The notes beneath the pieces were generated by a model, which ran no database searches, was not told the DNA's origin, and worked only from the letters and a program-made list of their open reading frames with translations. A stretch of 64,000 nucleotides of DNA from Thermocaproicibacter melissae (GTDB taxonomy: Bacteria; Bacillota; Clostridia; Oscillospirales; Acutalibacteraceae). The stretch spans positions 934,001 through 998,000 of the forward strand of contig NZ_CP101827.1 of the NCBI RefSeq assembly GCF_024498295.1, read 5' to 3'. This document shows, one piece after another, positions 8,208 through 16,930 of the stretch; position 1 is the stretch's first letter; each line of letters starts with the position of its first letter. The position numbers were made by a program, and so were the translations under genes.

Positions 8208-8888
8208 ATGGAACAAAGCAAGTCTGTATCGCACCTTTTTCTGATTGCCACCGTTGTCTACATAACCTGTTTGCTGCTTTCCAATCTGATTGCTGGTAAG
8301 ATATGGGCAGTAACCGATAATATTACACTTCCGGCAGCAGTCATCCTTTTCCCGATAACTTATATCTTCGGAGATATTTTTACAGAGGTATACGGATTTA
8401 GGAAAGCGCGCACCGTAATATGGCTCGGATTTGGTTGTAGCTTTTTTGCGGTCGTTGTGTACCTAATCACAATTGCGCTACCATATCCGGATTTCTGGGA
8501 AAATCAGGCGGCATATGCAACAGTTATGGGTACAACGCCTCGTGTTGCCGCAGCATCCTTCATCGGGTACCTGTTCGGAGAGTTTTCCAACTCGATAATC
8601 CTTTCCAAGCTGAAAGTTGCTACCAAAGGAAAAAGGCTGTGGATCCGAACCATTCTTTCCACTCTGGTAGGCGAGGGCTTTGACTCCATCATTTTTATAA
8701 CGATATCTTTCTGGGGAACGATGGACAGTTTGACAGTTTTCCGGATGATTCTATTTCAGTACCTATTCAAGGTCAGTTATGAAATTGTATTTACCCCGGT
8801 AACCTATTTTGTTGTTAACCGATTGAAAAAGGCAGAAGGTATCGACACCTTCGACTATGAAGAAAAATACACGATTATAGGAGGTTGA
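8208..8888 (+). CDS. yhhQ: Queuosine-precursor transporter (YhhQ/VUT family)
   Basis: A 226-residue membrane protein with about six hydrophobic segments. The features [36 protein letters not shown] and [14 protein letters not shown] are characteristic of the VUT/YhhQ family, which imports preQ0 or preQ1 for queuosine synthesis. TTGGAG lies 11 bases before the ATG. The stop codon overlaps the ribosome site of queF, so the two formed an operon. The original promoter and riboswitch are now 1.5 kb away beyond an IS, and two hairpins (IS end and duplicated terminator) lie directly in front. The frame is intact, but expression is doubtful. Confidence 0.85.
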   Translation: MEQSKSVSHLFLIATVVYITCLLLSNLIAGKIWAVTDNITLPAAVILFPITYIFGDIFTEVYGFRKARTVIWLGFGCSFFAVVVYLITIALPYPDFWENQAAYATVMGTTPRVAAASFIGYLFGEFSNSIILSKLKVATKGKRLWIRTILSTLVGEGFDSIIFITISFWGTMDSLTVFRMILFQYLFKVSYEIVFTPVTYFVVNRLKKAEGIDTFDYEEKYTIIGG

Positions 8889-8890
8889 GT

Positions 8891-9286
8891 ATGAGAGAGA
8901 AGGAAGGACTTACCGCACTGGGCAACAAAGATACGAAGTACAAATCAGAGTATGCGCCGGAGGTGCTTGAAAGCTTTAGCAATAAGCATCCGGACCGAGA
9001 TTATTTTGTAAAGTTCAACTGTCCCGAATTTACCACCTTATGTCCGATTACAGGTCAACCGGACTTTGCCACCATCTATATTTCCTATGTTCCGGATAAG
9101 AGGCTTGTGGAGAGCAAAACGCTGAAGCTATACCTGTTCTCATTCAGAAATGAAGGGTGCTTCCATGAAGACGTCGTCAATATCATCGTGAATGATCTTA
9201 TCAAACTGCTAAGCCCAAAGTACATTGAGGTTTGGGGGCTATGTCAAGAGAAGTTCGCAATTTGGGGACTCCACGAAATGAATTAA
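8891..9286 (+). pseudogene. queF: queF, 5' part, interrupted by an IS256-family element
   Basis: QueF reduces preQ0 to preQ1 with NADPH. The visible part has the catalytic cysteine in [12 protein letters not shown] and the substrate motif [22 protein letters not shown]. The native sequence stops at 9236; the last 14 residues ([15 protein letters not shown] region) are read from the IS end. The missing C-terminal piece lies at 10574-10718, and joining the two parts at the 8-bp duplication restores about 160 residues, the length of the short (unimodal) QueF type. AGGAGG precedes the ATG at 8891. The product lacks the PRGG...DPYCNYGKP region and is probably inactive. Confidence 0.9.
9229..9236. 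repeat. 8-bp target duplication, left (IS256 copy A)
   Basis: GGTTTGGG, repeated at 10574-10581 on the other side of the element. Confidence 0.9.
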
Positions 9287-10573
9287 GCTGCGCTTAGCAG
9301 AAGTGTCTGAATCGATTTGGGATTCAAATATGCTCTGGAAACGGACCAGTCTTCAGCGTATTCCATGAGATATGTTGTAACCAACCGCAGATAGGAATCT
9401 TTGTTTGGGAATATCCCGACGACGTTGGTTCTGCGCCGGATTTCCTTGTTCAGCCGTTCCAGCATATTGGTCGATGAGATTTTACGGGCATCAAGCTCGG
9501 GGAATGCATAGAAAGCCAGTGAGTCCTCCAGCCCGTCTTCCAGAAGCTCGATTGCTTTGGGAAACCGCTTCCCATATTGCTCCGACAACTGTTTTGCGCG
9601 CTGTCGCGCTAATTGGACGGAAGGCGCCAGCCAGATTTCTTTCAGTTGGACCGCAAAGGATTCTTTTTCTTTCTGCGGTATATGGGCCAGAATATTTCGC
9701 ATGAAATGCACTTTGCAGCGTTGCCAGGATGCGCCGGGAAAACTTTCTCGGATGGCGGCAATCAGCCCTTTGTTCGCATCGGAAACCACCAGCAGCGGTG
9801 TTTTCAAGCCGCGATCCAAAAGACTTTGAAACAACTGGGAATAGCTCTCTTTGGATTCGTCCAGCATCGGCTCCACGGCGAGAATGTCCCTGTGCCCTTG
9901 CTCGTTGACGCCGCAGACAACCATCACCGCCATGCTGACGACACGGCCATCCATACGGACTTTTTCGTACAGGGCATCCGTCCAAATGACAGGATAACGA
10001 GTATCCGTCAGAGAACGGTTGCGAAATTCCTGTACCTGTTCATTGAGCCCTTTTGTCATCTCACTGACCTGACTGCGGGAGAGGTTCTCTATCCCCAGAC
10101 TGTGAGCCAACTTTTCCATCTTCCGTGTGGACACGCCCTGCACGAATGCCTCCTGAATAACCTGTACCAGCGCCGCCTCGCTGCGTTTGCGTTCAGTGAC
10201 AAAGAACGGGATATATCCATGGCTGCGCAGCTTTGGCACCATGAGATACATCGTCCCTACGCGAGTATCCAGCCTCCGGGGACGATATCCGCAGCGGTAG
10301 TCACTTCGAGACGGATTGTGCGCATTCTTTTCCGCCCCCACAAGGCCGGAAACCTCCGCCTCCATCAGTTGAGCGCAGAGCCATTCCAGCATACTGAGCA
10401 TCGGGTCGGGCTCCGCCATACATTTCAGTAGCAATTCCGTAAGATCTGTGTTATTCTTTCCTTGAGTCATTGGGACCAACTCCTTTTTGAATGTCTTGAC
10501 ACCATTCATTTTAAAGGAGTCCCAATGGCTTTTCTATACCTTCTCGAAATTGCGAACTTTATTGTACTCTATC
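9237..10573 (-). mobile_element. IS256-family insertion sequence, copy A (1337 bp)
   Basis: Ends were fixed by comparison with copy B at 30735-32071, which has equal length. The inverted repeats share AAGTTCGCAATTT. The 8-bp duplication (GGTTTGGG) is typical of this family. The element is inserted in queF; the transposase gene runs opposite to queF. Confidence 0.92.
9283..10509 (-). CDS. IS256-family (mutator-type) transposase, copy A
   Basis: A 408-residue DDE transposase with the family hallmarks: the [30 protein letters not shown] region, [16 protein letters not shown], the first aspartate in [23 protein letters not shown] with the second, [13 protein letters not shown], and [16 protein letters not shown] with the final glutamate. 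The frame is intact and the product is identical to that of copy B, suggesting recent spread within this genome. Confidence 0.95.
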   Translation of the reverse strand: MNGVKTFKKELVPMTQGKNNTDLTELLLKCMAEPDPMLSMLEWLCAQLMEAEVSGLVGAEKNAHNPSRSDYRCGYRPRRLDTRVGTMYLMVPKLRSHGYIPFFVTERKRSEAALVQVIQEAFVQGVSTRKMEKLAHSLGIENLSRSQVSEMTKGLNEQVQEFRNRSLTDTRYPVIWTDALYEKVRMDGRVVSMAVMVVCGVNEQGHRDILAVEPMLDESKESYSQLFQSLLDRGLKTPLLVVSDANKGLIAAIRESFPGASWQRCKVHFMRNILAHIPQKEKESFAVQLKEIWLAPSVQLARQRAKQLSEQYGKRFPKAIELLEDGLEDSLAFYAFPELDARKISSTNMLERLNKEIRRRTNVVGIFPNKDSYLRLVTTYLMEYAEDWSVSRAYLNPKSIQTLLLSAA

Positions 10574-10718
10574 GGTTTGGGGCAAGTTTTTGCCTCGCGG
10601 CGGGTTATCTATTGATCCTTACTGCAATTATGGCAAACCCGGTACGAGATGGGAGCAGATTGCATGGGATAGACTGTCACACCATGACATGTACCCAGAA
10701 GAAATACATAACCGATAA
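10574..10718 (+). pseudogene. queF: queF, 3' remnant after the IS
   Basis: After the repeated GGTTTGGG the frame continues as [19 protein letters not shown] and on to the stop at 10716-10718. This is the conserved QueF C-terminus. It has no start of its own. It shows that queF was intact until the insertion. Confidence 0.9.
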
Positions 10719-10730
10719 AATCCGAGAAAA

Positions 10731-10760
10731 GAAAAACGGTGCAGCCTTTCGGCTGCACCG
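10731..10760 (-). terminator. Intrinsic terminator of the HAAS/DUF4097 gene
   Basis: A 10-bp stem, CGGTGCAGCC with its complement around a GAAA loop, followed on the minus strand by TTTTTC. Confidence 0.8.
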
Positions 10761-10815
10761 CAATTCATTGGTAATTCCTTCGTTATGGGCGCGCTTGAAT
10801 GAAAGCCGCCCTGTT

Positions 10816-11847
10816 TTATTGTTCAAACTTCAGGTTGATGATGGCATTCGTGGTCTCTACCGAGAGTTTTTTGCTTCCACCGCTTCGATTCTGCAAATTG
10901 CTGACCGCGTTGGTCGTGTGTGCGCTGATTGTGTAGTCCTCTTCCCTGCCGACGATGGTGCCCGTAACCAGCGCGTTTGTCGTGCGAAGCGAAATATCCG
11001 GCGATTCTACTTTTAGAAGGCCAATCTGAGCGTTCTGGGTATCCGCTTCGATTGTTTCTGTAGCAGCAACCTCTTTTAGGTCGATTGCCGCATTTGTCGT
11101 CATAAAACTCAGGCTGCGGGCAGAAATGTCATTGACCATGATGGCTGAATTTGTCGTTGAGCAGCTAAAAGTGCCAAGTTTCTGAAAACGCTCCAGTTTT
11201 ACATAGCAGTTCGTGGTATCCACCTGAACATCGCCCGAATAGTCCTCAGGAAGCATGACCGTGATGGTGGGCGTATGATCGGACCTGATTCCGCGAAGCT
11301 TCCCTTTCGATTGATTGATTACCGTATAGGACGCCCCAGAACATTCAAAATCATAAGTCTGGCCCTTGGCTGTCGGATACTTTACCTCGATTTTGTTATT
11401 ATTCCACGGTTGAAACACGACCGCCTTATCTTCGGCGGAAATGTTCACTGAGGTAATGCCGTCGGCAGAAATATCTCGTGTCTGGTATTCGTAATCAATC
11501 GTTTCTCCCATGAGCGTATTCACGACGGAACTAACGGTTCCAGTATGCCGAAATTGAAGCAGACATGCCGGTACAATCACAAGGGCCGCGACACACAGCA
11601 CAACGACCAGTGCAATAAGGGCAATCCGGCCGATGTTTCTCGGCTTTCGTCTCGGGTGTTGTGCGAGGATTTGTTGCGCAAGCGCATAAACATTGCCGAA
11701 GTCATTCACGGCCGCTTCCTCGGTCCAGCCGCTTTTGACCTTATTTTCGATTGTCTCCCGGTAATATGTGAGAATCTGTTCCAATTCATCTTCCGGAAGC
11801 GCTTTCAGCAAGCGCCGCAAAGTTGCAAGAAACTGAATTTTATTCAT
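10816..11847 (-). CDS. HAAS-domain membrane protein with DUF4097 beta-helix
   Basis: Residues 1-65 form a HAAS/DUF1700 helical domain (FLATLRRLLKALPEDELEQILTYYRE). One membrane segment lies at about 72-95 (IALIALVVVLCVAALVIVPACLL). The rest is a DUF4097-type repeat domain in which TTNxxI-like turns recur (TTNSAI, TTNAAI, TTNALV, TTNAII), giving a parallel beta-helix outside the cell. Such proteins often sit next to PadR regulators in envelope-stress loci, but none is seen here. Its role is unknown. It is transcribed away from the queF remnant and ends at its own terminator. Confidence 0.75.
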   Translation of the reverse strand: MNKIQFLATLRRLLKALPEDELEQILTYYRETIENKVKSGWTEEAAVNDFGNVYALAQQILAQHPRRKPRNIGRIALIALVVVLCVAALVIVPACLLQFRHTGTVSSVVNTLMGETIDYEYQTRDISADGITSVNISAEDKAVVFQPWNNNKIEVKYPTAKGQTYDFECSGASYTVINQSKGKLRGIRSDHTPTITVMLPEDYSGDVQVDTTNCYVKLERFQKLGTFSCSTTNSAIMVNDISARSLSFMTTNAAIDLKEVAATETIEADTQNAQIGLLKVESPDISLRTTNALVTGTIVGREEDYTISAHTTNAVSNLQNRSGGSKKLSVETTNAIINLKFEQ

Positions 11848-11913
11848 GATGTGTTCTCCTCCGGGATAATATACTCAAGGAATTGAAGCTGAATCGGGCG
11901 CAAGACAGGCCGA

Positions 11914-12870
11914 TCAAACCCGATAAAGCCACGGAGCAGTTTTCCATGTCAATATCCGAAGTTTCAGTCTGCGGTCGCTCCTGCGATCCGGAACAAGAAA
12001 TTTTTCATATCCGGAAGTGAAGAGGTAATCCTTTATGCTGCGGTAGTTGATTCCGTCACGCAGCGCGATGTCAATGCAGTCCATAACGACGAGAGGAATC
12101 CAATTCTTTTCAATTTGAGCCGGCAGCTCGCTTTCCGTGCAGACGGACTTTGCGGTATCCAGCACGCGCAGAGCAGCCTCCACACGGCTGAAAATCTTTA
12201 AACCGACCGGCTCGGTTCTTCCACGCTTTAATTCAAGGTCTTTCTCACGGCAAAGCAAAGCGGGCGCCTGCGCCAAAGAATCCGAAAAGATCAGCACCTG
12301 AAAAAGGAACTCCTCTGCATAACCGAAGGGGCAGTTCTCGTCAAACGACAGTTGTTTTGCAAGTATAAAATCGCGGCGAAGCAGCACCGCGGCAATATCA
12401 ATTCTTCTTTCCTTGTGAATGAGTTCCCGGATATAGTGGACACCGCTGGGACGCCGAATCACCGTGCTGATGGCGTAGCGTTCCGCAGCGCGAAGTTCTT
12501 CTTTCGTAATGCAGCCAAAAACGAAATCGCTGTTCAGGCGATTTGCAATCTCCAAATAAACAGGAAGATGACCTCGGTATAGCCTGCGCGCAAAGAAAAA
12601 GGTTATATATTTTCCGTTTGCTTTCTGTATTGCCGTGTTCAACGCAGCGGGTACATTTGAAACACCGTTCTGAACTACAAAGCCGCGTAGATTCAGTTTT
12701 TTAATTTGCAATACCGCTTCCAACACGGTTTTATCCGTGGAACCCATATCGACAATGATGAATTCCGCATCAATTCCTTTTGCCTGTTCCGCGGCAAAAA
12801 CAATAATTCTGGCAATTTCCTTTTCAACATTCTGCGTTGGAATCAATATAGAAAGTTCAGAAGGCTGCAA
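11914..12870 (-). CDS. Family 2 glycosyltransferase lacking the DxD motif
   Basis: The N-terminus has the GT2 pattern LSILIPTQNVEKEIARII and the VDMGSTDKT loop with Asp41. Where the metal-binding DxD should follow (GKYI-L-D-x-D), the sequence is GKYITFFFARRLYRG (residues 86-100), with no acidic residue. The C-terminal part is helical and polar. The protein may be inactive, use a metal-independent mechanism, or bind sugar without transfer. The start is a TTG preceded by a purine-rich site (AAGGGTGGG). It is not near other glycan genes. Confidence 0.6.
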   Translation of the reverse strand: MQPSELSILIPTQNVEKEIARIIVFAAEQAKGIDAEFIIVDMGSTDKTVLEAVLQIKKLNLRGFVVQNGVSNVPAALNTAIQKANGKYITFFFARRLYRGHLPVYLEIANRLNSDFVFGCITKEELRAAERYAISTVIRRPSGVHYIRELIHKERRIDIAAVLLRRDFILAKQLSFDENCPFGYAEEFLFQVLIFSDSLAQAPALLCREKDLELKRGRTEPVGLKIFSRVEAALRVLDTAKSVCTESELPAQIEKNWIPLVVMDCIDIALRDGINYRSIKDYLFTSGYEKFLVPDRRSDRRLKLRILTWKTAPWLYRV

Positions 12871-12992
12871 CCAGAACCCACCCTTCCGTCATATATTCCT
12901 ATTCAAGTATATCCATAAAGAATCCCTTTCGTAAGACGTAATTCATACAGATTGCAACATAGAAACCACAAATAATCTGGTTAAATTGGAAA

Positions 12993-13601
12993 CTACTTTC
13001 TCTGCTTGCCCGGGAGAGATTTCGTGCTGTTATTTTTCGCCCAGCTGCGCACCGCAGAAACCCATTCGCTGTCGTCAATGAAGCGGGATAATTTTTCCAC
13101 GATTTCATTCGGCGCTTCTGACATTCCCTTTTTGACCCACTGAATCACCATGCCTACTAAGCCATATGTATAAAACTCCGCAATCAGAATCCGATCGTCC
13201 GGCTCAAGGTTCATCGTTTTCTGAAAATCCGGTTTTTCAAGAATTTTAATCAGCATATCGCGCGTTTCGCGAAACAAATAATCGCGCAGAATGCTCTGCC
13301 CGTCGAGGTTCAGTGAACCGGCATAAAACGCTTTATCTTTCCGCATGATGTTCAGCGCTTTCATAATTGCAGCAGACCAATCCGCGCCATCCGAAATCGG
13401 CGACAGCGTGGTAATAATCTCGCTGTAATAAATCCAGTTCACAAGGTCATATTTATCTTTGAAATGATAATAGAAGGTTTGGCGGTTCAGACCGCAGCCC
13501 TTCACGATATCCGATACAGTGATTCTCTCCAGACTCTTCTTTTTCATCAATGTTTTTAACGAATCAGCCATAGCCCTTTTTGTGATTAGAGAATCGGACA
13601 T
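12993..13601 (-). CDS. TetR/AcrR-family transcriptional regulator
   Basis: This 202-residue protein has an N-terminal helix-turn-helix (ITKRAMADSLKTLMKKKSLERITVSDIVKGCGLNRQTFYYHFKDKYDLVNWIYYSEI) typical of TetR/AcrR regulators of the DhaS-like group, and a helical ligand/dimer domain. The start at 13601 is chosen because GAGGGT lies 8 bases upstream, whereas the in-frame codon at 13616 lacks a site. No obvious target gene adjoins it. The ligand is unknown. Confidence 0.8.
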   Translation of the reverse strand: MSDSLITKRAMADSLKTLMKKKSLERITVSDIVKGCGLNRQTFYYHFKDKYDLVNWIYYSEIITTLSPISDGADWSAAIMKALNIMRKDKAFYAGSLNLDGQSILRDYLFRETRDMLIKILEKPDFQKTMNLEPDDRILIAEFYTYGLVGMVIQWVKKGMSEAPNEIVEKLSRFIDDSEWVSAVRSWAKNNSTKSLPGKQRK

Positions 13602-13731
13602 ACAACACCCTCGCATATCTCAAAACATTTCGACGTAGCTTTTTCAATTAGTTTATCAAAAGTTCTGAAAGTTTTCAACATTCGTCCCTCTAAGTTTGTT
13701 CAGGCTTCCTCTCATTTTTGTCGAAAAACGC

Positions 13732-13760
13732 TTGCAAATCACGCGCAGATGTGGTATAGT
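13732..13760 (+). promoter_or_regulatory. Promoter of tRNA-Ala
   Basis: TTGCAA, a 17-base spacer and TATAGT, 22 bases before the tRNA. Confidence 0.75.
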
Positions 13761-13782
13761 AATAAAGCTGTTTCGATTCTCT

Positions 13783-13858
13783 GGGGTATTAGCTCAGTTG
13801 GGAGAGCGCCACACTGGCAGTGTGGAGGTCAGCGGTTCGAACCCGCTATGCTCCACCA
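13783..13858 (+). tRNA. tRNA-Ala (anticodon GGC)
   Basis: A full cloverleaf of 76 bases with encoded CCA. The anticodon stem CCACA/TGTGG holds loop CTGGCAG (GGC). The third acceptor pair is G-T, i.e. the G3:U70 identity pair of alanine tRNA. The T arm reads GCGGTTCGAACCCGC. Confidence 0.97.
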
Positions 13859-13861
13859 AAC

Positions 13862-13897
13862 AAAAACCCGCATGGTTCTTGGGCCTGCGGGTTTTTT
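13862..13897 (+). terminator. Intrinsic terminator after tRNA-Ala
   Basis: AACCCGCA pairs with TGCGGGTT, followed by a T tract. Confidence 0.8.
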
Positions 13898-13974
13898 GCT
13901 GTCTTTAGACAGCTAAGGGCAATTAGCCGTTTGGTCATTATTTAGTCATTATTCAAATAAAACGTACAAACATT

Positions 13975-14010
13975 AAGCCCACCGGGGATTAACCCGATGG
14001 GCTTATTTTT
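13975..14010. terminator. Second hairpin between tRNA-Ala and metQ
   Basis: AAGCCCA...TGGGCTT with an inner CGGG/CCCG and one mismatch. It is followed by ATTTTT on the plus strand. On the minus strand it could also end the metNIQ transcript, but the T tract there is poor. Confidence 0.5.
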
Positions 14011-14078
14011 GCATCTAATACCAAAGCAGATACACCGGCTAAGGGTACATCCACTAAGTCATAATTTATAATAATGGC

Positions 14079-14930
14079 TTAGTCGAGGGGAACGACTGCC
14101 CCTTGAAAAGTGTTTTTGATATATGTTTTAATTTCATCACTTTTCAGCACTTCCACAAGAGCTTTGATTTCTTCGCGGTTCTCATCACCTTTGCGGACGG
14201 CAATGATATTCGCATAAGTTTTTGCGGCAAGCGAATCAGACGCTTCCAAGGCAAGGGCATTTTCCGTCTTGAGGCCGCCCTCCAGCGCATAGTTGCCGTT
14301 GATGATGGCAATATCCACATCCGGTAGGGAACGCACTAACTGGGCTGCTTCAATTTCGCGGAATTTGAGATTCTTTTTGTTTTCGGCAATGTCTTTCTGG
14401 GTAGCAGTAATATCAGCCCCGTCCTTCAGCTTAATCAAACCCTGTGCCTGAAGAAGCAACAAAGCCCTCGCTTCATTAGTCGTATCGTTCGGCACCGCTA
14501 CGGTTGCCCCGTCTTTCAAATCCTCCAAGGATTTTATTTTGCCAGCATAAATTCCGAACGGTTCATAGTGAATCGCACCCGCGGATACAAGATTGGTTCC
14601 CTTTTCTTTGTTGAATTCCTTCAGATACGGTTCGTGCTGAAAATAGTTTGCGTCTAATTGGTTATCTGCTAGAGCGGTGTTCGGCAGGATATAATCGGAA
14701 AACTCTTTGATTTCCAATTCATAGCCTTTGTTTTTCAGCAGTTTCGCAGCTTCTTTTAATATCTCCGCGTGCGGCGTAGGCGAGGCACCGACTACGATTT
14801 TTTTCAATCCAGTGGAAGCCGAATCGCCAGTCGAAGAGGAAGCGGTGCTTCCGGAGCTTGCGCAGCCCGTAAATGCACTCAAAGACAGGAGTGCAGCCAG
14901 TACGATGGAAACCGTTTTTCTATTTTTCAT
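14079..14930 (-). CDS. metQ: Methionine ABC transporter substrate-binding lipoprotein MetQ
   Basis: A NlpA/MetQ-family lipoprotein of 283 residues. It has a signal peptide with a lipobox ending in FTGC and then a serine/threonine linker. The body has KIVVGASPTPHAEILKEA, ANYFQHEPYLKEFN and the PNDTTNEARALLLLQ signature. It binds methionine (D- or L-) outside the membrane and delivers it to MetI. The start at 14930 has GGAGGG upstream; the longer frame to 14969 overlaps metI and lacks a site. It is the last gene of metNIQ. Confidence 0.92.
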   Translation of the reverse strand: MKNRKTVSIVLAALLSLSAFTGCASSGSTASSSTGDSASTGLKKIVVGASPTPHAEILKEAAKLLKNKGYELEIKEFSDYILPNTALADNQLDANYFQHEPYLKEFNKEKGTNLVSAGAIHYEPFGIYAGKIKSLEDLKDGATVAVPNDTTNEARALLLLQAQGLIKLKDGADITATQKDIAENKKNLKFREIEAAQLVRSLPDVDIAIINGNYALEGGLKTENALALEASDSLAAKTYANIIAVRKGDENREEIKALVEVLKSDEIKTYIKNTFQGAVVPLD

Positions 14931-14949
14931 AATTACCCTCCGTTTTCTC

Positions 14950-15612
14950 TTATTGTTTTCTTCTGTCAAGTGACATGGCTATTTGCATGCCGATTTTCTG
15001 GAAAATCTGAACAATCAGCACAAGAAGGACAACCGTGATGAGCATGATTTCGTTTTGGTAACGGTAATAACCGTAGTTAATTGCGATGGTGCCAAGCCCT
15101 CCGCCGCCTACGAAACCTGCCATAGCCGAGTAGCCCAAAATGGTTGTTACGGCAATTGCGGCGCCGACAAGAAGTGACGGTCTCGCCTCCGGAAGGAGGA
15201 CTTTCCACACAATCTGAAAATTGGAAGCACCCATGGACTGCGCCGCCTCAATTACACCCTGATCCACTTCCTTGAGGGAAGATTCCACGAGTCGAGCGAC
15301 AAACGGTGCGGCCGACAGCGTAAGCGGCACAATGGTTGCTGTGGAGCCGATGGTGGTGCCGGTAACAAGACGAGTAAACGGCATAATCGCCACTAAAAGG
15401 ATTAGAAAAGGTATGGAGCGTGTCAGGTTTACAATGACGTCCAGCGTCTTAAATAACCAGGGGCTAGGATGAATCCCGTCCTTGCAGCTCGTGACTAGGA
15501 AAATTCCGATTGGCAAGCCGATGACATATGCAAACAAAGTGGACACCAGTGTCATATACAGCGATTCGCCGACACCTTGAAGCAGCATGTATAAAGTCGA
15601 TTCATCTAGCAT
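14950..15612 (-). CDS. metI: Methionine ABC transporter permease MetI
   Basis: This 220-residue membrane protein has five or so hydrophobic segments and the EAA-loop signature (EAAQSMGASNFQIVWKVLLPEARPSLL) that contacts the ATPase. It matches MetI in size and order. The start ATG at 15612 has GGAGGTG 9 bases upstream. It overlaps the end of metN by 11 bases, so translation is probably coupled. Confidence 0.92.
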   Translation of the reverse strand: MLDESTLYMLLQGVGESLYMTLVSTLFAYVIGLPIGIFLVTSCKDGIHPSPWLFKTLDVIVNLTRSIPFLILLVAIMPFTRLVTGTTIGSTATIVPLTLSAAPFVARLVESSLKEVDQGVIEAAQSMGASNFQIVWKVLLPEARPSLLVGAAIAVTTILGYSAMAGFVGGGGLGTIAINYGYYRYQNEIMLITVVLLVLIVQIFQKIGMQIAMSLDRRKQ

Positions 15613-16612
15613 TGTCAATCACCTCCGCGGTAAGTCCTCTTGACCGGATATAATGAACCATTTTCTGCGCCAAATCTTCGTCCTCGGGTAACTGTACCAC
15701 CAATTGTCCAAAGGCTTTGCCGTTTAGGTCTTTTGTGTCGGCATGAAGAATATTGACGGGTGCTTTGCAGGTCAAAACCATATTGGCGAGTACCGGCTCT
15801 TCGGAAGAATTCCCGTTAAAAACAATACGCAGGCAGCGTTTGCTCAACCGCACATTGCGTCCTTCTGCGCCCGGGAAAACAAATTTCCGTGCCGCAGCGG
15901 TTTGCGGGTTTGTAAAAACATCCTCCACAAGGCCGCATTCGGCGATTTGGCTGTTGTCGATGATTGCCACACGATTGCAAATCTTTTCGATTACACTCAT
16001 TTCGTGCGTGATAATTACAATCGTAATTCCAAGCTGCCGGTTGATATTTTTCAGCAGATCGAGAATCGACTGCGTAGTTGTGGGGTCCAGTGCACTGGTA
16101 GCTTCATCGCACAGCAGAACTTTTGGGTTCGTCGCGAGTGCACGCGCAATTGCGACGCGCTGCTTTTGTCCGCCGGATAACTGTGTTGGGTAAGACTCTG
16201 CCCGATCGGAAAGCCCGACTAAGTCCAGAAGCTCCTGTGCCTTCTTTTTTGCGTCCGATTTACGTACCCCCGAAATTTCCAAAGGAAAGCAGACATTTTC
16301 AAGCGCTGTCCTCTGTTGCAGAAGATTGAACTGCTGAAAGATCATTCCGATGGAACGGCGCACCTTACGCAAATCGGTTTCACTTAATGCACAAAGATCT
16401 TTTCCGTCAAAAATGACGGTTCCTTGCGTCGGCCTTTCCAGCAGATTGATGCACCGCACCAATGTGCTTTTTCCGGCTCCGCTCATGCCGATAATCCCGA
16501 AAATATCCCCTTTTTCAATGTTTAAGTTAATGTCGTGTAAAGCGTGGATTTCCGCATCCTTGGTTTGATAGGTTTTGCTCAAGCCGCGTATTTCGATTAA
16601 ACTCTGACCCAT
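15602..16612 (-). CDS. metN: Methionine ABC transporter ATPase MetN
   Basis: The ATPase of 336 residues has Walker A GMSGAGKST, signature LSGGQKQR, and Walker B VLLCDEATSALD. The C-terminal NIL domain (about residues 265-336) senses methionine and inhibits transport in characterised homologues. GGAGGGAAGGGG precedes the ATG. It is first in metNIQ and divergent from the LysR gene at 17169, with inverted repeats between them. Confidence 0.92.
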   Translation of the reverse strand: MGQSLIEIRGLSKTYQTKDAEIHALHDINLNIEKGDIFGIIGMSGAGKSTLVRCINLLERPTQGTVIFDGKDLCALSETDLRKVRRSIGMIFQQFNLLQQRTALENVCFPLEISGVRKSDAKKKAQELLDLVGLSDRAESYPTQLSGGQKQRVAIARALATNPKVLLCDEATSALDPTTTQSILDLLKNINRQLGITIVIITHEMSVIEKICNRVAIIDNSQIAECGLVEDVFTNPQTAAARKFVFPGAEGRNVRLSKRCLRIVFNGNSSEEPVLANMVLTCKAPVNILHADTKDLNGKAFGQLVVQLPEDEDLAQKMVHYIRSRGLTAEVIDNAR

Positions 16613-16720
16613 ATTCCCCTTCCCTCCTGACCGTCCAACCGGTGCTGTTCATCTTACAGTTTCCATTCCGACGAACATTTCCTGTGTGGAGTCTTGCTTT
16701 TACCACTACTGTCTTAGTAA

Positions 16721-16767
16721 AATAGCAATTATATGTATTTAATATATGTATGGCACTGGTTGCTATT
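16721..16767. promoter_or_regulatory. Inverted repeat upstream of metN, candidate operator
   Basis: AATAGCAA and TTGCTATT, 31 bases apart, about 110 bases from the metN start. The position suits binding by the divergent LysR protein. Confidence 0.35.
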
Positions 16768-16870
16768 AGTTAGTTTAACGTAACTCCCTTATTGCCGTCC
16801 AATACTTGAAAATTATTAACTTCAATAGAATTTCACTATAACTGCCTTTTTACAGCATCATGGACTTGAC

Positions 16871-16930
16871 AAAGGCCCTGCATATTTCTCCTGTCTGCTA
16901 CAAAGCAGCCGAGAGATAGCAGGGCCTTTT
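16871..16930. other. Long branched hairpin upstream of the LysR gene
   Basis: The outer stem AAAGGCCCTGC/GCAGGGCCTTT has 11 perfect pairs; inside are TCTC/GAGA and CTGCT/AGCAG helices. The T tract on the plus strand is short. It could be a terminator, an mRNA leader element or a protein-binding RNA. Confidence 0.4.

Noticed and set aside
9613-10431. 272-codon plus-strand frame inside the IS256 element
   Set aside because: It is the complement of the transposase gene and recurs identically in copy B only because the DNA is the same.
13859-14078. Integrated element next to tRNA-Ala
   Set aside because: No integrase, no repeat of the tRNA 3' end within the window, and metNIQ follows directly.
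16613-16930. SAM riboswitch or T-box before metNIQ
   Set aside because: Neither the SAM-I core nor the T-box core sequence is present on the minus strand.
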